Assembly (NCBI GenBank): GCA_033782935.1
Contig: JAWQEG010000286.1
Location: 3,857,501 to 3,921,500, forward strand
DNA: 64,000 bases
Source of the DNA: Petrolisthes cinctipes
Lineage: Eukaryota; Arthropoda; Malacostraca; Decapoda; Porcellanidae
Direction of reading: 5' to 3'
In this document: piece after piece, positions 21,675-34,200 of the stretch
Numbering within the stretch: position 1 is the stretch's first letter
How the letters are laid out: each line of letters begins with the position of its first letter
The notes under the pieces: model-generated
The model's database searches: none
Told to the model about the DNA's origin: nothing
What the model saw: the letters and a program-made list of their open reading frames with translations, nothing else
Translations under genes and position numbers: made by a program

Positions 21675-24600
21675 GTGTTAGAGTATTTTCAAAATACAGG
21701 CCAAAAACATACTGAAAATCGATCTTTTAGGTGCCCAAAAGTCGATATGTGCATGCATCTTCTGTACCCGTTTATATCTCAAATTCTGGCCCTAAACACC
21801 CGAAAATTCGATATTTTGGGGTCCCAGAAGCGATCTGTACATGCCTACTCCGTGTTAGAGTATTTTCAAAATTCAGGCCCAAAACATGCTGAAAATCGAT
21901 ATTTTTGGCGCCCAAAGTCAATATGTGCATGTATCTTCTGTACCCGTTTATATCTCAAATTCAGGCTCAAAACACCCGAAAATTCAATATTTTGGGGTCC
22001 CAGAAGCAATCTGTACATGCCTACTCAGTGCTAGAATATTTTCAAAATATAGGCTAAAAACATGCTAAAAATCGATCTTTTAGGTGCCAAAAAGTCGATA
22101 TCTCAAATTCAGTCCCAAAACACCCGAAAAATCGATATTTAGGGGTCCCAGAAGCGATCTGTACATGCCTACTCCGTGTTAGAGTATTTTCAAAATACAT
22201 GCTCAAAACATACTGAAAATCGATCTTTTAGGTGCACAAAAGTCGATATGTGCATGCATCTTCAGTACCCGTTTATATCTCAAATTCAGGCTCAAAACAC
22301 CCGAAAATTCAATATTTTGGGGTCCCAGAAGCAATCTTTGTTAGATTTTTTTCAAAATACAGGCCCAAAACATGCTGAAAATCGTTATTTTAGATGCCCA
22401 AAGTCAATATGTACATGTATCTTCTGTACCCGTTTATATCTCAAATTCAGGCTCAAAACACCCGAAAATTCAATATTTTGGGGTCCCAAAAGCAATCTGT
22501 ACATGCCTACACAGTGCTAGAATATTTTCAAAATATAGGCTAAAAACATGCTAAAAATCGACATTTTAGGTGCCAAAAAATCGATATCTCAAATTCAGTC
22601 CCAAAACACCCGAAAATTCGATATTTAGAGGTCCCAGAAGGTATCTGTACATGCCTACTCCGTGTTAGAGTATTTTCAAAATACAGGCCAAAAACATACT
22701 GAAAATCGATAGATCCTTAGGTGCCCAAAAGTCGATATGTGCATGCATCTTCTGTACCCGTTTATATCTCAAATTCTGGCCCTAAACACCCGAAAATTCG
22801 ATATTTTGGGGTCCCAGAAGCGATCTGTACATGCCTACTCCGTGTTAGAGTATTTTCAAAATTCAGGCCCAAAACATGTTGAAAATCGATATTTTTGGTG
22901 CCCAAAGTCAATATGTGCATGTATCTTCTGTACCCGTTTATATCTCAAATTCAGGCTCAAAACACCCGAAAATTCAATATTTTGGGGTCCCAGAAGCAAT
23001 CTGTACATGCCTACTCAGTGCTAGAATATTTTCAAAATATAGGCTAAAAACATGCTAAAAATCGATCTTTTAGGTGCCAAAAAGTCGATATCTAAAATTC
23101 AGTCCCAAAACACCCGAAAATTCGATATGTAGGGGTCCCAGTAGCGATCTGTACATGCCTACTCCGTGTTAGAGTAATTTCAAAATACATGCTCAAAACA
23201 TACTGAAAATCGATCTTTTAGGTGCACAAAAGTCGATATGTGCATGCATCTTCAGTACCCGTTTATATCTCAAATTCAGGCTCAAAACACCCGAAAATTC
23301 AATATTTTGGGGTCCCAGAAGCAATCTGTACATGCCTACACAGTGCTAGAATATTTTCAAAATATAGGCTAAAAACATGCTAAAAATCGACATTTTAGGT
23401 GCCAAAAAATCGATATATCAAATTCAGTCCCAAAACACCCGAAAATTCGATATTTAGAGGTCCCAGAAGGTATCTGTACATGCTTACTCCGTGTTAGAGT
23501 ATTTTCAAAATACAGGCCAAAAACATACTGAAAATCGATCTTTTAGGTGCCCAAAAGTCGATATGTGCATGCATCTTCTGTACCCGTTTATATCTCAAAT
23601 TTTGTCCCTAAACACCCGAAAATTCGATATTTTGGGGTCCCAGAAGCGATCTGTACATGCCTACTCCGTGTTAGAGTATTTTCAAAATTCAGGCCCAAAA
23701 CATGTTGAAAATCGATATTTTTGGTGCCCAAAGTCAATATGTGCATGTATCTTCTGTACCCGTTTATATCTCAAATTCAGGCTCAAAACACCCGAAAATT
23801 CAATATTTTGGGGTCCCAGAAGCAATCTGTACATGCCTACTCAGTGCTAGAATATTTTCAAAATATAGGCTAAAAACATGCTAAAAATCGATCTTTTAGG
23901 TGCCAAAAAGTCGATATCTCAAATTCAGTCCCAAAACACCCGAAAAATCGATATTTAGGGGTCCCAGAAGCGATCTGTACATGCCTACTCCGTGTTAGAG
24001 TATTTTCAAAATACATGCTCAAAACATACTGAAAATCGATCTTTTAGGTGCACAAAAGTCGATATGTGCATGCATCTTCAGTACCCGTTTATATCTCAAA
24101 TTCAGGCTCAAAACACCCGAAAATTCAATATTCTGGGATCCCAGAAGCAATCTTTGTTAGATTTTTTTCAAAATACAGGCCCAAAACATGCTGAAAATCG
24201 ATATTTTAGATGCCCAAAGTCAATATGTACATGTATCTTCTGTACCCGTTTATATCTCAAATTCAGGCTCAAAACACCCGAAAATTCAATATTTTGGGGT
24301 CCCAAAAGCAATCTGTACATGCCTACACAGTGCTAGAATATTTTCAAAATATAGGCTAAAAACATGCTAAAAATCGACATTTTAGGTGCCAAAAAATCGA
24401 TATCTCAAATTCAGTCCCAAAACACCCGAAAATTCGATATTTAGAGGTCCCAGAAGGTATCTGTACATGCTTACTCCGTGTTAGAGTATTTTCAAAATAC
24501 AGGCCAAAAACATACTGAAAATCGATCTCTTAGGTGCCCAAAAGTCGATATGTGCATGCATCTTCTGTCCCCGTTTATATCTCAAATTCTGGCCCTAAAC

Positions 24601-25804
24601 ACCCGAAAATTCGATATTTTGGGGTCCCAGAAGCGATCTGTACATGCCTACTCCGTGTTAGAGTATTTTCAAAATTCAGGCCCAAAACATGTTGAAAATC
24701 GATATTTTTGGTGCCCAAAGTCAATATGTGCATGTATCTTCTGTACCCGTTTATATCTCAAATTCAGGCTCAAAACACCCGAAAATTCAATATTTTGGGG
24801 TCCCAGAAGCAATCTGTACATGCCTACTCAGTGCTAGAATATTTTCAAAATATAGGCTAAAAACATGCTAAAAATCGATCTTTTAGGTGACAAAAAGTCG
24901 ATATCTAAAATTCAGTCCCAAAACACCCGAAAATTCGATATGTAGGGGTCCCAGTAGCGATCTGTACATGCCTACTCCGTGTTAGAGTAATTTCAAAATA
25001 CATGCTCAAAACATACTGAAAATCGATCTTTTAGGTGCACAAAAGTCGATATGTGCATGCATCTTCAGTACCCGTTTATATCTCAAATTCAGGCTCAAAA
25101 CACCCGAAAATTCAATATTTTGGGGTCCCAGAAGCAATCTGTACATGCCTACACAGTGCTAGAATATTTTCAAAATATAGGCTAAAAACATGCTACAAAT
25201 CGACATTTTAGGTGCCAAAAAATCGATATATCAAATTCAGTCCCAAAACACCCGAAAATTCGATATTTAGAGGTCCCAGAAGGTATCTGTACATGCTTAC
25301 TCCGTGTTAGAGTATTTTCAAAATACAGGCCAAAAACATACTGAAAATCGATCTTTTAGGTGCCCAAAAGTCGATATGTGCATGCATCTTCTGTACCCGT
25401 TTATATCTCAAATTTTGGCCCTAAACACCCGAAAATTCGATATTTTGGGGTCCCAGAAGCGATCTGTACATGCCTACTCCGTGTTAGAGTATTTTCAAAA
25501 TTCAGGCCCAAAACATGTTGAAAATCGATATTTTTGGTGCCCAAAGTCAATATGTGCATGTATCTTCTGTACCCGTTTATATCTCAAATTCAGGCTCAAA
25601 ACACCCGAAAATTCAATATTTTGGGGTCCCAGAAGCAATCTGTACATGCCTACTCAGTGCTAGAATATTTTCAAAATATAGGCTAAAAACATGCTAAAAA
25701 TCGACATTTTAGGTGCCAAAAAGTCGATATCTAAAATTAAGTCCCAAAACACCCGAAAATTTGATATTTAGAGGTCCCAGAAGGTATCTGTACATGCTTA
25801 CTCC
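21675..25804 (+). repeat. 1.81-kb higher-order repeat, about 2.3 copies
   Basis: Copies start at 21675 (1816 bp), 23491 (1813 bp) and 25304 (about 0.5 kb). The order is A1-B1-C1-A2-B2-C2-A1-B1-C1-A2-C2. Shared private marks are a 15-bp deletion with gttagattttttt near 22340 and 24155, cgaaaaatcgatatttag near 22130 and 23945, gatatgtaggggtcccagt near 23125 and 24937, and gagtaatttc near 23173 and 24986. Copy 1 is 3 bp longer because of cgatagatccttagg near 22710. The partial third copy ends in a C with ctaaaattaag. Confidence 0.9.
22176..22513 (+). repeat. A2-B2 pair with a 15-bp deletion at the junction
   Basis: The pair is 338 bp instead of 353 because the A2 end and B2 start read agcaatctttgttag followed by a T-run, lacking tacatgcctactcag-type sequence. 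The same change is present in 23992-24329, 1816 bp away, so it spread with the 1.8-kb unit. It is one of several different deletions at this place in the repeat. Confidence 0.85.
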
Positions 25805-28800
25805 GTGTTAGAGTATTTTCAAAATACAGGCCAAAAACATACTGAAAATCGATCTTTTAGGTGCCCAAAAGTCGATATGTGCATGCATCTTCTGTACCCG
25901 TTTATGTCTCAAATTCAGGCTCAAAACACCCGAAAATTCAATATTTTGGGGTCCCAGAAGCAATCTGTACATGCCTACACAGTGCTAGAATATTTTCAAA
26001 ATATAGGCTAAAAACATGCTAAAAATCGACATTTTAGGTGCCAAAAAATCGATATCTCAAATTCAGTCCCAAAACACCCGAAAATTAGATATTTAGAGGT
26101 CCCAGAAGGTATCTGTACATGCCTACTCCGTGTTAGAGTATTTTCAAAATACAGGCCAAAAACATACTGAAAATCGATCTCTTAGGTGCCCAAAAGTCGA
26201 TATGTGCATGCATCTTCTGTACCCGTTTATATCTCAAATTCTGGCCCTAAACACCAGAAAATTCGATATTTTGGGGTCCCAGAAGCAATCTGTACATGCC
26301 TACTCAGTGTTAGAGTATTTTCAAAATACAGGCCCAAAACATGCTGAAAATCGATATTTTAGATGTCCAAAGTCAATATGTGCATGTATCTTCTGTACCC
26401 GTTTATATCTCAAATTCAGGCTCAAAACACCCGAAAATTCAATATTTTGGGGTCCCAGAAGCAATCTGTACATGCCTACACAGTGCTAGAATATTTTCAA
26501 AATATAGGCTAAAAACATGCTAAAAATCGACATTTTAGGTGCCAAAAAATCGATATCTCAAATTCAGTCCCAAAACACCCGAAAATTAGATATTTAGAGG
26601 TCCCAGAAGGTATCTGTACATGCCTACTCCGTGTTAGAGTATTTTCAAAATACAGGCCAAAAACATACTGAAAATCGATCTCTTAGGTGCCCAAAAGTCG
26701 ATATGTGCATGCATCTTCTGTACCCGTTTATATCTCAAATTCTGGCCCTAAACACCAGAAAATTCGATATTTTGGGGTCCCAGAAGCGATCTGTACATGC
26801 CTACTCCGTGTTAGAGTATTTTCAAAATTCAGGCCCAAAACATGCTGAAAATCGATATTTTTGATGCCCAAAGTCAATATGTGCATGTATCTTCTGTACC
26901 CGTTTATATCTCAAATTCAGGCTCAAAACACCCGAAAATTCAATATTTTGGGGTCCCAGAAGCAATTTGTACATGCCTACTCAGTGCTAGAATATTTTCA
27001 AAATATAGGCTAAAAACATGCTAAAAATCGATCTTTTAGGTGCCAAAAAGTCGATATCTCAAATTCAGTCCCAAAACACCCGAAAATTCGATATTTAGGG
27101 GTCCCAGAAGCGATCTGTACATGACTACTCCGTGTTAGATTATTTTCAAAATACATGCTCAAAACATACTGAAAATCGATCTTTTAGGTGCACAAAAGTC
27201 GATATGTGCATGCATCTTCAGTACCCGTTTATATCTCAAATTCAGGCTCAAAACACCCGAAAATTCAATATTTTGGGGTCCCAGAAGCAACCTATACATG
27301 CCTACTCAGTGTTAGAGTATTTTCAAAATACAGGCCCAAAACATGCTGAAAATCGATATTTTAGATGCCCAAAGTCAATATGTGCATGTATCTTCTGTAC
27401 CCGTTTATATCTCAAATTCAGGCTCAAAACACCCGAAAATTCAATATTATGGGGTCCCAGAAGCAATCTGTACAGTGCTAGAATATTTTCAAAATATAGG
27501 CTAAAAACATGCTAAAAATCGATCTTTTAAGTGCCAAAAAGTCGATATCTCAAATTCAGTCCCAAAACACCCGAAAATTCGATATTTAGGGGTCCCAGAA
27601 GCGATCTGTACATGCCTACTCCGTGTTAGAGTATTTTCAAAATACAGGCCAAAAACATACTGAAAATCGATCTTTTAGGTGCCCAAAAGTCGATATGTGC
27701 ATACATCTTCTGTACCCGTTTATATCTCAAATTCAGGCTCAAAACACCCGAAAATTCAATATTTTCGGGTCCCAGAAGCAATCTGTACATGCCTACTCAG
27801 TGTTAGAGTATTTTCAAAATACAGGCCCAAAACATGCTGAATATCGATATTTTAGATGCCCAAAGTCAATATGTGCATGTATCTTCTGTAACCGTTTATA
27901 TCTCAAATTCAGGCTCAAAACACCCGAAAATTCAATATTTTGGGGTCCCAGAAGCAATCTGTACATGCCTACACAGTGCTAGAATATTTTCAAAATATAG
28001 GCTAAAAACATGCTAAAAATCGACATTTTAGGTGCCAAAAAATCGATATCTCAAATTCAGTCCCAAAACACCCGAAAATTCGATATTTAGAGGTCCCAGA
28101 AGGTATCTGTACATGCTTACTCCGTGTTAGAGTATTTTCAAAATACAGGCCAAAAACATACTGAAAATCGATTTTTTAGGTGCCCAAAAGTCGATATGTG
28201 CATGCATCTTCTGTACCCGTTTATATCTCAAATTCAGGCTCAAAACACCCGAAAATTCAATATTTTGGGGTCCCAGAAGCAATCTGTACATGCCTACTCA
28301 GTGTTAGAGTATTTTCAAAATACAGGCCCAAAACATGCTGAAAATCGATATTTTAGATGCCCAAAGTCAATATGTGCATGTATCTTCTGTACCCGTTTAT
28401 ATCTCAAATTCAGGCTCAAAACACCCGAAAATTCAATATTTTGGGGTCCCAGAAGCAATCTGTACATGCCTACTCAGTGCTAGAATATTTTCAAAATATA
28501 GGCTAAAAACATGCTAAAAATCGATCTTTTAGGTGCCAAAAAGTCGATATCTCAAATTCAGTCCCAAAACACCCGAAAATTCGATATTTAGGGGTCTCAG
28601 AAGCGATCTGTACATGCCTACTCCGTGTTAGAGTATTTTCAAAATACATGCTCAAAACATATTGAAAATCGATCTTTTAGGTGCACAAAAGTCGATATGT
28701 GCATGCATCTTCAGTACCCGTTTATATCTCAAATTCAGGCTCAAAACACCCGAAAATTCAATATTTTGGGGTCCCAGAAGCAATCTGTACATGCCTACTC

Positions 28801-30265
28801 AGTGTTAGAGTATTTTCAAAATACAGGCCCAAAACATGCTGAAAATCGATATTTTAGATGCCCAAAGTCAATATGTGCATGTATCTTCTGTACCCGTTTA
28901 TATCTCAAATTCAGGCTCAAAACACCCGAAAATTAAATATTTTGGGGTCCCAGAAGCAATCTGTACAGTGTTAGAATATTTTCAAAATATAGGCTAAAAA
29001 CATGCTAAAAATCGATCTTTTAAGTGCCAAAAAGTCGATATCTCAAATTCAGTCCCAAAACACCCGAAAATTCGATATTTAGGGGTCCCAGAAGCGATCT
29101 GTACATGCCTACACAGTGCTAGAATATTTTCAAAATATAGGCTAAAAACATGCTAAAAATCGACATTTTAGGTGCCAAAAAATCGATATCTCAAATTCAG
29201 TCCCAAAACACCCGAAAATTCGATATTTAGAGGTCCCAGAAGGTATCTGTACATGCTTAATCCGTGTTAGAGTATTTTCAAAATACAGGCCAAAAACATA
29301 CTGAAAATCAATCTTTTAGGTGCCCAAAAGTCGATATGTGCATGCATCTTCTGTACCCGTTTATATCTCAAATTCTGGCCCTAAACACACGAAAATTCGA
29401 TATTTTGGGCTCCCAGAAGCGATCTGTACATGCCTACTCCGTGTTAGAGTATTTTCAAAATTCAGGCCCAAAACATGCTGAAAATCGATATTTTTGGTGC
29501 CCAAAGTCAATATGTGCATGTATCTTCTGTACCCGTTTATATCTCAAATTCAGGCTCAAAACACCCGAAAATTCAATATTTTGGGGTCCCAGAAGCAATC
29601 TGTACATGCCTACTCAGTGCTAGAATAATTTCAAAATATAGGCTAAAAACATGCTAAAAATCGATCTTTTAGGTGCCAAAAAGTCGATATCTCAAATTCA
29701 GTCCCAAAACACCCGAAAATTCGATATGTAGGGGTCCCAGAAGCGATCTGTACATGCCTACTCCGTGTTAGAGTATTTTCAAAATACATGCTCAAAACAT
29801 ACTGAAAATCGATATTTTAGGTGCACAAAAGTCGATATGTGCATGCATCTTCTGTACCCGTTTATATCTCAAATTCAGGCTCAAAACACCCGAAAATTCA
29901 ATATTTTGGGGTCCCAGAAGCAATCTGTACATGCCTACTCAGTGTTAGAGTATTTTCAAAATACAGGCCCAAAACATGCTGAAAATCGATATTTTAGATG
30001 CCCAAAGTCAATATGTGCATGTATCTTCTGTACCCGTTTATATCTCAAATTCAGGCTCAAAACACCCGAAAAATCAATATTTTGGGGTCCCAGAAGCAAT
30101 CTGTACATGCCTAAACAGTGCTAGAAGATTTTCAAAATATAGGCTAAAAACATGCTAAAAATCGACATTTTAGGTGCCAAAAAATCGATATCTCAAATTC
30201 AGTCCCAAAACACCCGAAAATTCGATATTTAGAGGTCCCAGAAGGTATCTGTACATGCCTACTCC
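25805..30265 (+). repeat. Mixed trimers with a local 501-bp duplication
   Basis: Starts are 25805 (A), 25982 (C2), 26130 (A1), 26307 (B2), 26483 (C2), 26631 (A1), 26808 (B1), 26984 (C1), 27132 (A2), 27309 (B2, 166), 27475 (C1), 27623 (A), 27800 (B2), 27976 (C2), 28124 (A), 28301 (B2), 28477 (C1), 28625 (A2), 28802 (B2, 166), 28968 (C1), 29116 (C2), 29264 (A1), 29441 (B1), 29617 (C1), 29765 (A2), 29942 (B2) and 30118 (C2). The A1 at 26130 and 26631 share cgatctcttagg and caccagaaaattcg and are each preceded by aattagatatttagagg, 501 bp apart. Two C monomers adjoin at 28968/29116. Confidence 0.85.
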
Positions 30266-31267
30266 GTGTTAGAGTATTTTCAAAATACAGGCCAAAAACA
30301 TACTGAAAATCGATCTTTTAGGTGCTTAGAAGTCGATATGTGCATGCATCTTCTGTACCCGTTTATATCTCAAATTCTGGCCCTAAACACCCGAAAATTC
30401 GATATTTTGGGGTCCCAGAAGCGATCTGTCCATGCCTACTCCGTGTTAGAGTATTTTCAAAATTCAGGCCCAAAACATGCTGAAAATCGATATTTTTGGT
30501 GCCCAAAGTCAATATGTGCATGTATCTTCTGTACCCGTTTATATCTCAAATTCTGGCTCAAAACACCCGAAAATTCAATATTTTGGGGTCCCAGAAGCAA
30601 TCTGTACATGCCTAATCAGTGTTAGAGTATTTTCAAAATACAGGCCCAAAACATGCTGAAAATCGATATTTTAGATGCCCAAAGTCAATATGTGCATGTA
30701 TCTTCTGTACCCGTTTATATCTCAAATTCAGGCTCAAAACACCCGAAAATTCAATATTTTGGGGTCCCAGAAGCAATCTGTACATGCCTACACAGTGCTA
30801 GAATATTTTCAAAATATAGGCTAAAAACATGCTAAAAATCGATCTTTTAGGTGCCAAAAAGTCGATATCTCAAATTCAGTCCCAAAACACCCGAAAATTC
30901 GATATTTAGGGGTCCCAGAAGCGATCTGTACATGCCTACTCCGTGTTAGAGTATTTTCAAAATACATGCTCAAAACATACTGAAAATCGATCTTTTAGGT
31001 GCACAAAAGTCGATATGTGCATGCATCTTCAGTACCCGTTTATATCTCAAATTCAGGCTCAAAACACCCGAAAATTCAATATTTTGGGGTCCGAGAAGCA
31101 ATCTGTACATGCCTACACTGTGCTAGAATATTTTCAAAATATAGGCTAAAAACATGCTAAAAATCGATCTTTTAGGTGCCAAAAAGTCGATATCTCAAAT
31201 TCAGTCCCAAAACACCCGAAAATTCGATATTTAGGGGTCCCAGAAGCGATCTGTACATGCCTACTCC
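30266..31267 (+). repeat. Mixed monomers A1-B1-B2-C1-A2-C1
   Basis: Starts are 30266 (A1 with ggtgcttagaagtcg), 30443 (B1), 30619 (B2), 30795 (C1), 30943 (A2 with ggggtccgagaagc) and 31120 (C1 introduced by cctacactg). The B1-B2 neighbour pair is unusual. The ggggtccgagaag and cctacactg marks recur inside the following three-copy block, near 32415 and 34254. Confidence 0.85.
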
Positions 31268-34200
31268 GTGTTAGAGTATTTTCAAAATACATGCTCAAAA
31301 CATACTGAAAATCGATCTTTTAGGTCCACAAAAGTCGATATGTGCATGCATCTTCAGTACCCGTTTATATCTCAAATTCAGGCTCAAAACACCCGAAAAT
31401 TCAATATTTTGGGGTCCCAGAAGCAATCTGTACATGCCTACTCAGTGTTAGAGTATTTTCAAAATACAGGCCCAAAACATGCTGAAAATCGATATTTTAG
31501 ATGCCCAAAGTCAATATGTGCATGTATCTTCTGTACCCGTTTATATCTCAAATTCAGGCTCAAAACACCCGAAAATTCAATATTTTGGGGTCCCAGAAGC
31601 AATCTGTACATGCCTAAACAGTGCTAGAATATTTTCAGAATATAGGCTAAAAACATGCTAAAAATCGACATTTTAGGTGCCAAAAAATCGATATCACAAA
31701 TTCAGTCCCAAAACACCCGAAAATTCGATATTTAGAAGTCCCAGAAGGTATCTGTACATGCCTACTCCGTGTTAGAGTATTTTCAAAATACAGGCCAAAA
31801 ACATACTGAAAATCGATCTTTTAGGTGCCCAAAAGTCGATATGTGCATGCATCTTCTGTACACGTTTATATCTCAAATTCTGGCCCTAAACACCCGAAAA
31901 TTCGATATTTTGGGGTCCCAGAAGCGATCTGTACATGCCTACTCAGTGTTAGAGTATTTTCAAAATACATGCTCAAAACATACTGAAAATCGATCTTTTA
32001 GGTGCACAAAAGTCGATATGTGCATGCATCTTCAGTACCCGTTTATATCTCAAATTCAGGCTCAAAACACCCGAAAATTCAATATTTTGGGGTCCCAGAA
32101 GCAATCTGTACATGCCTAATCAGTGTTAGAGTATTTTCAAAATACAGGCCCAAAACATGCTGAAAATCGATATTTTAGATGCCCAAAGTCAATATGTGCA
32201 TGTATCTTCTGTACCCGTTTATATCTCAAATTCAGGCTCAAAACACCCGAAAATTCAATATTTTGGGGTCCCAGAAGCAATCTGTACATGCCTACACAGT
32301 GCTAGAATATTTTCAAAATATAGGCTAAAAACATGCTAAAAATCGACATTTTAGGTGCCAAAAAATCGATATCTTAAATTCAGGCTCAAAACACCCGAAA
32401 ATTCAATATTTTGGGGTCCGAGAAGCAATCTGTACATGCCTACACTGTGCTAGAATATTTTCAAAATATAGGCTAAAAACATGCTAAAAATCGACATTTT
32501 AGGTGCCAAAAAATCGATATCTTAAATTCAGTCCCAAAACACCCGAAAATTCGATATTTAGAGGTCCCAGAAGGTATCTGTACATGCCTACTCCGTGTTA
32601 GAGTATTTTCAAAATACAGGCCAAAAACATACTGAAAATCGATCTTTTAGGTGCCCAAAAGTCGATATGTGCATGCATCTTCTGTACCCGTTTATATCTC
32701 AAATTCTGGCTCAAAACACCCGAAAATTCAATATTTTGGGGTCCCAGAAGCAATCTGTACATGCCTACTCAGTGCTAGAATATTTTCAAAATATTTGCTA
32801 AAAACATGCTAAAAATCGATCTTTTAGGTGCCAAAAAGTCGATATCTCAAATTCAGTCCCAAAACACCCGAAAATTCGATATTTAGGGGTCCCAGAAGCG
32901 ATCTGTACATGCCTACTCCGTGTTAGAGTATTTTCAAAATACATGCTCAAAACATACTGAAAATCGATCTTTTAGGTGCACAAAAGTCGATATGTTCATG
33001 CATCTTCAGTACCCGTTTATATCTCAAATTCAGGCTCAAAACACCCGAAAATTCAATATTTTGGGGTCCCAGAAGCAATCTGTACATGCCTACTCAGTGT
33101 TAGAGTATTTTCAAAATACAGGCCCAAAACATGCTGAAAATCGATATTTTAGATGCCCAAAGTCAATATGTGCATGCATCTTCAGTACCCGTTTATATCT
33201 CAAATTCAGGCTCAAAACACCCGAAAATTCAATATTTTGGGGTCCCAGAAGCAATCTGTACATGCCTACTCAGTGTTAGAGTATTTTCAAAATACAGGCC
33301 CAAAACATGCTGAAAATCGATATTTTAGATGCCCAAAGTCAATATGTGCATGTATCTTCTGTACCCGTTTATATCTCAAATTCAGGCTCAAAACACCCGA
33401 AAATTCAATATTTTGGGGTCCCAGAAGCAATCTGTACATGCCTAAACAGTGCTAGAATATTTTCAGAATATAGGCTAAAAACATGCTAAAAATCGACATT
33501 TTAGGTGCCAAAAAATCGATATCACAAATTCAGTCCCAAAACACCCGAAAATTCGATATTTAGAAGTCCCAGAAGGTATCTGTACATGCCTACTCCGTGT
33601 TAGAGTATTTTCAAAATACAGGCCAAAAACATACTGAAAATCGATCTTTTAGGTGCACAAAAGTCGATATGTGCATGCATCTTCAGTACCCGTTTATATC
33701 TCAAATTCAGGCTCAAAACACCCGAAAATTCAATATTTTGGGGTCCCAGAAGCAATCTGTACATGCCTAATCAGTGTTAGAGTATTTTCAAAATACAGGC
33801 CCAAAACATGCTGAAAATCGATATTTTAGATGCCCAAAGTCAATATGTGCATGTATCTTCTGTACCCGTTTATATCTCAAATTCAGGCTCAAAACACCCG
33901 AAAATTCAATATTTTGGGGTCCCAGAAGCAATCTGTACATGCCTACACAGTGCTAGAATATTTTCAAAATATAGGCTAAAAACATGCTAAAAATCGACAT
34001 TTTAGGTGCCAAAAAATCGATATCTTAAATTCAGTCCTAAAACACCCGAAAATTCGATATTTAGAGGTCCCAGAAGGTATCTGTACATGCCTACTCCGTG
34101 TTAGAGTATTTTCAAAATACATGCTCAAAACATACTGAAAATCGATCTTTTAGGTGCACAAAAGTCGATATGTGCATGCATCTTCAGTACCCGTTTATAT

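Noticed and set aside
22701..22725. Possible insertion of foreign DNA near cgatagatccttagg
   Set aside because: The net gain is 3 bp with normal satellite on both sides; it is a local indel.
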